Source of the DNA: Lipingzhangella_A rawalii
Lineage (GTDB): Bacteria > Actinomycetota > Actinomycetes > Streptosporangiales > Streptosporangiaceae
Direction: 5' to 3'
Length of the DNA: 64,000 nt
NCBI RefSeq assembly: GCF_031628175.1
Contig: NZ_JAVLVT010000006.1
Coordinates: 124,001 to 188,000, forward strand
Positions 58,406-64,000 of the stretch are shown in pieces. Below the pieces are notes generated by a model. The model searched no databases, had not been told where the DNA came from, and saw nothing but the letters and a program-made list of their open reading frames with translations. Every line of letters starts with the position of its first letter. Within the stretch, counting starts at the first letter, position 1. The position numbers and the translations under genes were made by a program.

Positions 58406-60064
58406 ATGGAGGTCGGTGGCCTGTCGGCACGGGTCCGCACCGCGGCACGCCGGACCGTTCCAGCCCTGCGCCGGTGGGTTGCCGCGACACGTCGCAGCCG
58501 TCTCGCCCGGTGCGCAGCGGTCGCCGGAACGTCGGTGGCCGGAGCTGTTCTCGGGCTTGCCCTCGGCGCCCAGGTGCAAACCCCGGTCGGCCCTGCCGAC
58601 GTGACACTCTCGGCCCGTCCCGCGCTCACCGGAGAGACGGTGCTGAACGTTGCCCCCCTGGGCAAACTCAGTTTCGACACCCACTCGAGTCCGCTCCGGG
58701 TCGAAGCCACGATCGAGGAGATCCGCATGGCTGCGGCGGAGGACTTCCTGGAGGACCCCACGGCCATGGATCGGCTCGCGGGCAGCGTCGTCGAAGAGGT
58801 TCGTGATGGTGCCGTAGCCCTACTGGCCCGGGCACTGGGCATGGCCGCGCTGGGCGGAGGGGTCGTCGCACTACTGGTGTTCCGGGACCTGCGTCGTGCC
58901 GCATGGTCCACGCTTGGCGGCGCTGGGTGTGTGGTCGTGGTCAGTGCCGGGGCTGCCGTCAGTTTCAACCCGGCCTCGGTGTCCGAACCCCGTTACACCG
59001 GCCTCCTGGTTGGGGCGCCCCAGGCCTTCGGCGACACGATCGAGGTCGTGGACCGGATCGAGGAGTACCAGCGCCAGTTGGCGGGGCTGGTGGTCAATGT
59101 CTCCCAGCTGTACGAGGCGGCCTCGGCACTCCCGGACTATGTGGACGAGGGGGAGTCGGAGACCATCCGTGCCCTACACGTCTCCGACCTGCATCTCAAT
59201 CCGGCGGCCTGGAGCGTGATCCGTTCCCTGACGAACCAGTTCAACGTGGACCTGGTGTTGGACTCCGGGGATCTGACCGAACGGGGCAGTGCGGCCGAGG
59301 ACATTTTTGCCGACGAGATCTCGACCCTGGATGTTCCCTACGTGTGGGTTCGGGGCAACCACGATTCGATGGGTACCCAACGGGCTGTCGAAGCCCAGGA
59401 GAACGCGATTGTGCTGGACGGGGACACCGAGGAGGTCGCGGGACTGCGGGTGTTTGGGATGGGGGATCCCCGGTTCGCCCCGGACCAGACACAGCAGGTA
59501 ACTGAGCAGGACGTCCGCGATCTCGGTGCCGAGCATGCCGCGGAGGTCCACGACGCCGCTGTGGCTGCCGACGAGGGCGACGGTAACGACGGCGAACAGG
59601 AGGACACACAGGAGGAGAACGGTGACGCCGAGGTGGAGGGGGTGGATCGGACGGGACTCGACGTGGTGCTCGTCCACGACCAGATCCAGGCCGAGGCGTT
59701 CAGTGGACTCACTCCCCTGGTCCTAGCTGGGAGTGAACACCGGCGTTCGGACCATCTGGATCCGGCCGGGACCCAGTACCTGGTGCAGGGTTCCACCGGC
59801 GGTGCCGGCCTGCGTGGCCTGGAACCCCGTGCGGGGTCGCCGACACCCTTGCAGGCCTCGGTACTGTACTTCGACGTTGACACGGGGCGGCTTCAGGCAC
59901 GCGACGATGTCGATCTGGGTGGCCTTGGTCTCACTTCCGCCCAGATCGAACGGCATGTGGCCCAGGAGCCCGATCGGGAGCTCACTCTCCCGTCCCAGCG
60001 GCCGAGTCCGGACGGCCCCACGATGGAGGACGGCCGGAATCCCGGCGATGACGAGGAGGAGTAG
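58406..60064 (+). CDS. Membrane-anchored metallophosphoesterase
   Basis: 552 residues. A basic N-terminus, a first membrane helix (AVAGTSVAGAVLGLALGAQV), an extracellular stretch and two more helices (ALGMAALGGGVVALLVF, AGCVVVVSAGAAV) precede a calcineurin-like phosphoesterase domain. Metal motifs are HVSDLHLN, DSGDLTE, GNHDS and VLVHDQ; the last, usually GHxH, reads AGSEHRR. An acidic insert of about 60 residues (EGDGNDGEQEDTQEENGDAE) interrupts the domain. The substrate is unknown and activity may be altered by the last-motif change. Confidence 0.82.
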   Translation: MEVGGLSARVRTAARRTVPALRRWVAATRRSRLARCAAVAGTSVAGAVLGLALGAQVQTPVGPADVTLSARPALTGETVLNVAPLGKLSFDTHSSPLRVEATIEEIRMAAAEDFLEDPTAMDRLAGSVVEEVRDGAVALLARALGMAALGGGVVALLVFRDLRRAAWSTLGGAGCVVVVSAGAAVSFNPASVSEPRYTGLLVGAPQAFGDTIEVVDRIEEYQRQLAGLVVNVSQLYEAASALPDYVDEGESETIRALHVSDLHLNPAAWSVIRSLTNQFNVDLVLDSGDLTERGSAAEDIFADEISTLDVPYVWVRGNHDSMGTQRAVEAQENAIVLDGDTEEVAGLRVFGMGDPRFAPDQTQQVTEQDVRDLGAEHAAEVHDAAVAADEGDGNDGEQEDTQEENGDAEVEGVDRTGLDVVLVHDQIQAEAFSGLTPLVLAGSEHRRSDHLDPAGTQYLVQGSTGGAGLRGLEPRAGSPTPLQASVLYFDVDTGRLQARDDVDLGGLGLTSAQIERHVAQEPDRELTLPSQRPSPDGPTMEDGRNPGDDEEE

Positions 60065-60108
60065 GCGGGACTGCGGGTAGTCTTGAGGGTGCGGGGACGG
60101 ACGCGATT

Positions 60109-60136
60109 TTGCATTGAGGCTGCTCTCCTCTATGCT
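60109..60136 (+). promoter_or_regulatory. Candidate promoter of the tRNA operon
   Basis: TTGCAT (60109-60114) and TATGCT (60131-60136) are spaced by 16 bases, about 57 bases before tRNA-Glu. Confidence 0.45.
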
Positions 60137-60192
60137 TTAGCTCGTCCCCGACGGCAGGCGAAGCGGGAAATGGCGACTCGTTCGTCGTCGAG

Positions 60193-60265
60193 GCCCCCAT
60201 CGTCCAGCGGCCTAGGACGCCGCCCTTTCAAGGCGGTAACGCGGGTTCGAATCCCGTTGGGGGTA
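60193..60265 (+). tRNA. tRNA-Glu(TTC)
   Basis: 73 bases; acceptor stem GCCCCCA / TGGGGGT, anticodon loop CTTTCAA giving TTC, T-arm GGGTTCGAATCCC. First of three clustered tRNA genes. CCA not encoded. Confidence 0.96.
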
Positions 60266-60341
60266 CGAGCCGGACCGAGTGTACGAAGCACTCACAGCGT
60301 CTGGCAGAATGGAGGAACCGCCACAGCGCGGAACACGGCAA

Positions 60342-60416
60342 GGTCCTGTGGAGCAGCTTGGAGTGCTCGCCACCCTGTCAAGGTGGAGGACGCGGGTTCA
60401 AATCCCGTCAGGACCG
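60342..60416 (+). tRNA. tRNA-Asp(GTC)
   Basis: 75 bases; acceptor GGTCCTG / CAGGACC, anticodon loop CTGTCAA giving GTC, T-arm GGGTTCAAATCCC. Discriminator G as expected for tRNA-Asp. Confidence 0.95.
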
Positions 60417-60436
60417 CTGGCACTGAGTGGTGCTGG

Positions 60437-60510
60437 GGTCAGGTAGCTCAGTTGGTACGAGCGTCCGCCTGAAAAGCGGAAGGTCGGCGGTTCGACCCCG
60501 CCCCTGACCA
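60437..60510 (+). tRNA. tRNA-Phe(GAA)
   Basis: 74 bases; acceptor GGTCAGG / CCTGACC, anticodon loop CTGAAAA giving GAA, T-arm CGGTTCGACCCCG. Discriminator A. Confidence 0.95.
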
Positions 60511-60530
60511 CGCGAAACAGACTGCATGAA

Positions 60531-60563
60531 CGCCCCGCGACCTGCGACGACAGGCGCGGGGCG
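60531..60563 (+). terminator. Terminator of the tRNA operon
   Basis: Arms CGCCCCGCG and CGCGGGGCG with an inner CCTG/CAGG pair, followed by TTGTTGTGTGTT. It lies 20 bases past tRNA-Phe. Confidence 0.75.
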
Positions 60564-60737
60564 TTGTTGTGTGTTGGTGGGGCCGGCTGCCGTGCCTGTC
60601 GGGGTGGCATGTCGGGGTGGGGTTGTGGCGCTTCTGGCGTCTGGGGGGTGACCCCCAGCGCATGGGGGCCAAGAAAGGTCGATGGGGGCAGCGGGCATCG
60701 GCCGAGTTTCCGCGTGGTGAGGCTGCGGCTGGGATGC

Positions 60738-61160
60738 CTAGATCGGCCTGCTGCCGCGGAACCGGTCCATCTGACGGCGTTCCCGCTTGGTGGGGCGGCC
60801 GGCGCCGCGTTCCCGTTTCGGGAGCGGTGCTGCCGGCTGACTTGTGGGAGCGGGTGTGTGGTCCACATAGCAGCGACGTGCGATCGGGGCACCGACCCGT
60901 TTTTCGAGGACGTGTGTGACCTCGACGATGTGCTCCCGGCCGTGTAGGCGGATACGGATCGTGTCGCCGGCTCGGACCGGGGCGGCAGGTTTGGCGGTGC
61001 GGTCGTTGAGCCGTACGTGTCCACCGCGGCAGGCCTGGGCAGCCTCGGCTCGCGTTTTGGTCAGGCGTACCGCCCACAGCCATCGATCAATCCGGGTGCT
61101 TTCCGGTCCCGACGGCAGCGTCGGGTCCGGGTCGGAATTGGCCTGGCTCGACTCCCCCAC
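60738..61160 (-). CDS. S4-domain RNA-binding protein (Hsp15-like)
   Basis: About 140 residues. The S4 fold STRIDRWLWAVRLTKTRAEAAQACRGGHVRLN is followed by VRAGDTIRIRL and a basic Lys/Arg tail (KRERGAGRPTKRERRQMDR). Hsp15 proteins bind free 50S subunits carrying nascent chains. GTG 61160 is chosen for the GGAGGG 8 bases upstream; an ATG at 61229 would add an unconserved extension. It is divergent to the secreted hydrolase gene. Confidence 0.88.
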   Translation of the reverse strand: MGESSQANSDPDPTLPSGPESTRIDRWLWAVRLTKTRAEAAQACRGGHVRLNDRTAKPAAPVRAGDTIRIRLHGREHIVEVTHVLEKRVGAPIARRCYVDHTPAPTSQPAAPLPKRERGAGRPTKRERRQMDRFRGSRPI

Positions 61161-61304
61161 GGTCAGTTCCCTCCGGCCGCGTGTCTGTACGTGGGGCACG
61201 GAGTGGGGTCTGGACACCTGCCCTACCATGCCCTGGTTCGCACTGTAGCGTCTGTGGCCCGGGCTTCCGTTGGGGAGACACTTTTGGAGACCTCCTGCGA
61301 AGTT

Positions 61305-61328
61305 CCTTCAGGTTCCGAAGGTTTTTTT
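61305..61328 (+). terminator. Terminator-like hairpin in the leader of the next gene
   Basis: CCTTC / GAAGG with a 7-base loop, followed by seven T. It lies about 64 bases upstream of the plus-strand ATG 61392, in a short AT-richer stretch. It may stop read-through towards the secreted hydrolase gene or act as an attenuator; the 5-bp stem is weak. Confidence 0.4.
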
Positions 61329-61391
61329 CTAGGGTGTGGCTCACACAGCGTTCGGGTGCCGGGCCCGATTCCGCGATTCTCGGAGGAGTCC

Positions 61392-63035
61392 ATGCCCCAT
61401 GAACCTCCCGCCGCCGATCCGATCCACATTCGATCCCGCCGCCACCGGTTACCCCACACCTGGATGCGGAAGAGCACGTCCGTCGCGCTGGCTGCCTCGA
61501 TCGCCGCGGTAACCCTCGTTCCGCTCCCGGCCACGGCGGCTGGGTCGGCATCCCAGAACGGTCAGGAGTGTTCGGTGCAGTCTTCGGTTCCGGATAAGCA
61601 CCAGATGCGGGCCGAGTGGATCGCCGGGGTTTACAACATCGACTGGCCTAGCGCCGCGGGCCTGGATGTGGCGGAACAGCAGGCAGAACTACGCGAGCTG
61701 TACGACGAGGCGGTTGACAATGGGCTGAACGCGGTGTTCGTTCAGATTCGCCCGACCGCTGACACGTTCTGGCCCTCGGAGTACGAGCCCTGGTCCGAGT
61801 GGCTGACCGGAGAGCAGGGCGCCGACCCTGGCTATGATCCGCTTGAGTTCGCGATCGAGGAGGCACACGAACGCAACCTCGAGTTCCATGGCTGGTTCAA
61901 CCCCTACCGGGTCGCCATGCACGACGATCCGGAGCGCCTTGTCGACGATCATCCGGCGCGGCAAAACCCGGACTGGGTCTTCGCCTACGGGGGCCAGCTC
62001 TACTACGACCCCGGTATCCCCGAAGCTCGGGAGTTCGTGCAGGACGCGATGATGGACGCGGTCGAGAACTACGACATGGACGGCGCCCACTTCGACGACT
62101 ACTTCTACCCCTATCCTGTGGACGGCGAGGAGATTCCCGACGCGGAGACCTTTGCCGAACACGGCGGCGAGTTCGACAACATTGGAGACTGGCGGCGCGA
62201 CAACGTCAACCGGCTGATCGAGGAGTTCGGTGAACGGGTCTCCGCTGCCAAGCCGCACGTCAAGTTCGGGGTGAGCCCGTTCGGAATCTGGCGCAACGCC
62301 GACAGTGACCCGGATGGTTCCGCCACCAGCGGGCTGGAGTCCTACGACGCGATCTATGCCGACTCCCGCACGTGGGTGCGTGAGGAGTGGGTGGACTACA
62401 TCAATCCGCAGGTCTACTGGGAGATCGGCTTGGAGGTTGCTGACTACGCCGAGCTCGTACCGTGGTGGGCCGACGTTGTCGCGGGCACGAATGTGCAGCT
62501 CTACATCGGCCAGGCTGCCTACAAGGTCGGTGGCGCCGGCTGGGAGGACCCGACGGAGCTCAGCCAGCACCTCACCTTCAACCGGGACTATCCGGAAGTG
62601 GCCGGGGACGTGTACTTCAGTGCGACCTCACTACGTACGAACGCGGCTGAGGCCATGGAAATCGTCGTCGACGAGCACTACACCCACCCCGCCCTGGTGC
62701 CCGTCCACGACGGCCTGGGCGGAGAGGCTCCCCCCGATCCCCTGGTCCGCGGTGCCACCCATGACGAGGAGACCGGAACCGAGCTGCGCATCATCTCCCG
62801 TGACCGGGACGCCACGGCCTACTACGCGGTCTATCGCTTCGACGGGCCCCCGCAGCGGCCGGAACAGGTCTGTGCCCTGGCGGACCCACGCACCATGGTG
62901 GGCACCGTACGCGCCGACGGCACCGAAACCACCTTCCTAGACGAGCAGGGAACACATTCCCAGACCTACTACGTCACCGCCCTGGACCGGCTGCACCACG
63001 AGAGTGGACCCAGCCGTCCCGTCCACGTGCGCTGA
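61392..63035 (+). CDS. Secreted glycosyl-hydrolase-like family 10 (GHL10) protein
   Basis: 547 residues from ATG 61392 (GGAGGAG upstream); Met25 is an alternative start. The signal peptide is MRKSTSVALAASIAAVTL...ATAAG. The TIM-barrel domain shows MRAEWIAGVYNIDWP, GLNAVFVQIRPTADTFW, FHGWFNPYRV, FDDYFYPYP, KFGVSPFGIWR and DYINPQVYWEI, typical of DUF187/GHL10 proteins such as YngK. The C-terminal 120 residues look like a fibronectin-III-type fold (YYAVYRFDGPP, TYYVTALDRLHHES). It probably acts on cell-wall or exopolysaccharide chains outside the cell; the substrate is unproven. Confidence 0.9.
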   Translation: MPHEPPAADPIHIRSRRHRLPHTWMRKSTSVALAASIAAVTLVPLPATAAGSASQNGQECSVQSSVPDKHQMRAEWIAGVYNIDWPSAAGLDVAEQQAELRELYDEAVDNGLNAVFVQIRPTADTFWPSEYEPWSEWLTGEQGADPGYDPLEFAIEEAHERNLEFHGWFNPYRVAMHDDPERLVDDHPARQNPDWVFAYGGQLYYDPGIPEAREFVQDAMMDAVENYDMDGAHFDDYFYPYPVDGEEIPDAETFAEHGGEFDNIGDWRRDNVNRLIEEFGERVSAAKPHVKFGVSPFGIWRNADSDPDGSATSGLESYDAIYADSRTWVREEWVDYINPQVYWEIGLEVADYAELVPWWADVVAGTNVQLYIGQAAYKVGGAGWEDPTELSQHLTFNRDYPEVAGDVYFSATSLRTNAAEAMEIVVDEHYTHPALVPVHDGLGGEAPPDPLVRGATHDEETGTELRIISRDRDATAYYAVYRFDGPPQRPEQVCALADPRTMVGTVRADGTETTFLDEQGTHSQTYYVTALDRLHHESGPSRPVHVR

Positions 63036-63095
63036 CGGCAGCGCGGCGGTGTGCGGCGCGGTGCCCCACCTTCCTGGGTGCCGCGCCGCGTTCGC

Positions 63096-64000
63096 CTATC
63101 GAGGCCAGGCGAAGGCTTCCCCAACGTTGGCCGCGAGCTGGAGGTAGGCATCCCGTGTGGCCGAGTGCAGTGAGGGAAGATCCACCTCGGCTCCCTCCTC
63201 CAGGTGCGGATCCCACGGGACCCGCACGACCGCGCGGCAGCGTTGCCGGAAATGGTTCTCCAGCTGGTCCAGGTCAACGGAGGTCTTGCCCTTGGGACGC
63301 ACCATCGACAGCACCACCACGGCTCCGTGGACGAGGTGCCGGTACTGGTGTGCGTCCAGCCAGTCCAGTGTGGCGCTCGCGCTTCGGGCCCCGTCCACGG
63401 ACGGCGAGCTGATCAGGACGATTTGGTCCGCCATCCCCAGGACTCCCTGCATGGCGGAGTGGAGCAGGCCGGTGCCACAGTCCGTGATACACACCGAGTA
63501 GTAGTGCTCCAGCAGGGCCGCAACCTTGCGGTAGTCGTGCTCACTGAACGCCTCCGAGACCGCGGGGTCACGATCGGACGCCAGGATTTCCAGGCGACTG
63601 GGCGCCTGCGACGTGAAGGCGCGTAGCTCGTGGTACCGCCGGATGTGCTCCCGCTCATTGAGAAGGTCCCGGATGGTGGCCGCCGTTTCCAGCTGGACCT
63701 TGTCCGAAAGAGTGCCCCGGTCCGGGTTGGCGTCCACGGCCAGGATGCGGTCACCTCGCAGGCTTGCGAGCGTCGAGCCCAGGGCAACCGTCGTTGTGGT
63801 CTTGCCGACACCGCCCTTCAGGCTCAGCACGGCCAGCCGGTAGTGTCCGCCCGCGACGGGAGTCTTGACCCTGGACACGAGTTCCCGGTAGCGGCGCTGA
63901 CTACGCGACTCCCCCGGACGCACCAGACCCAGGGTCGCCATGGACACGGTTCGGCGCCAGCCGTGCTCGGAGACGCTGCTGGTCCCGCGTCGGGGAACCA
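63096..64000 (-). CDS. ParA/MinD-like ATPase, C-terminal part (cut by window end)
   Basis: The frame stays open past base 64000 (EHGWRRTVSMATLGL near the edge), so the internal GTG at 63947 is not the real start. Deviant Walker A AVLSLKGGVGKTTTTVALG, then LAVDANPDRGTLSDKV, LASDRDPAVSEAF and CITDCGTGLLHSAM are visible. They are close to the streptomycete SCO5717-type growth-regulating ATPases linked to type VII secretion. These have a long Pro/Gln-rich N-terminus, presumably beyond the window. Role in secretion or polarity is by family analogy. Confidence 0.88.
   Translation of the reverse strand, partial: VPRRGTSSVSEHGWRRTVSMATLGLVRPGESRSQRRYRELVSRVKTPVAGGHYRLAVLSLKGGVGKTTTTVALGSTLASLRGDRILAVDANPDRGTLSDKVQLETAATIRDLLNEREHIRRYHELRAFTSQAPSRLEILASDRDPAVSEAFSEHDYRKVAALLEHYYSVCITDCGTGLLHSAMQGVLGMADQIVLISSPSVDGARSASATLDWLDAHQYRHLVHGAVVVLSMVRPKGKTSVDLDQLENHFRQRCRAVVRVPWDPHLEEGAEVDLPSLHSATRDAYLQLAANVGEAFAWPR

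Overview
The window is GC-rich DNA from a filamentous actinomycete. A member of the Streptosporangiales such as Nocardiopsis is my best guess, inferred rather than proven. Supporting signs are a WhiB regulator, a HelR-type RNA polymerase motor, a growth-regulating ParA-like ATPase of the streptomycete kind, a class II DAHP synthase, many GTG/TTG starts with GTGA and TGATG overlaps, and an actinomycete integrative conjugative element (AICE) in a tRNA gene.

Region 1 (1-3.1 kb) holds the end of an arylamine N-acetyltransferase, an orphan sensor kinase and a graveyard of mobile DNA (ISAs1-type transposase and DUF2637 fragments). Region 2 (3.2-18.6 kb, all minus strand) is the most striking part: fourteen tightly coupled genes with no NRPS or PKS module. 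They encode three ATP-grasp ligases, three adenylate-forming enzymes, an acyl carrier protein, an MIO ammonia-lyase/aminomutase, a class II DAHP synthase, a two-domain tautomerase, a prenyltransferase-type toroid protein without the DxDD motif, an SDR, an MFS exporter and an MBL hydrolase. I read it as an unrecognised biosynthetic cluster that makes an aromatic-amino-acid-derived acyl unit and joins it by ATP-grasp amide chemistry. A second ISAs1 remnant in the same orientation lies on its other side (19.3 kb).

Region 3 (19.6-29.5 kb) has a helR gene with a possible rifamycin-associated element. It is followed by a five-gene operon (two SDRs, quinone oxidoreductase, ACAD10-type kinase, acyl-CoA dehydrogenase) and a divergent tetR / phosphotriesterase-like lactonase pair. 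Similar ACCGA-N4-TCGG sites lie before the operon and beside tetR, suggesting one regulon for lactone or 4-hydroxyacyl breakdown. Region 4 (29.6-37.8 kb) has more mobile remnants, then a compact minus-strand cluster: guanidine hydrolase, ornithine/lysine-type decarboxylase, homospermidine synthase, two methyltransferases and an ABC exporter. Read together this is an arginine -> ornithine -> putrescine -> homospermidine -> modified, exported product route.

Region 5 (39.3-55.0 kb) is a complete AICE inserted in tRNA-Lys(TTT) and bounded by a 46-bp direct repeat. It has a HAD protein and GntR regulator, Nudix, WhiB, membrane/transfer proteins (DUF2637-like, a GLFG-repeat protein), TraB, a DnaB-N/DUF3987 replication protein, excisionase and integrase. 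Many of its genes are preceded by recurring structured leaders of two families with compensatory base changes. It also carries a long inverted repeat and a CTGTCCCA repeat cluster. Region 6 (55-64 kb) is ordinary chromosome: PspC, an MFS protein, a small zincin, a metallophosphoesterase, three tRNAs (Glu, Asp, Phe), an S4 protein, a secreted glycosyl-hydrolase-like protein and the C-terminal part of a ParA-like ATPase.
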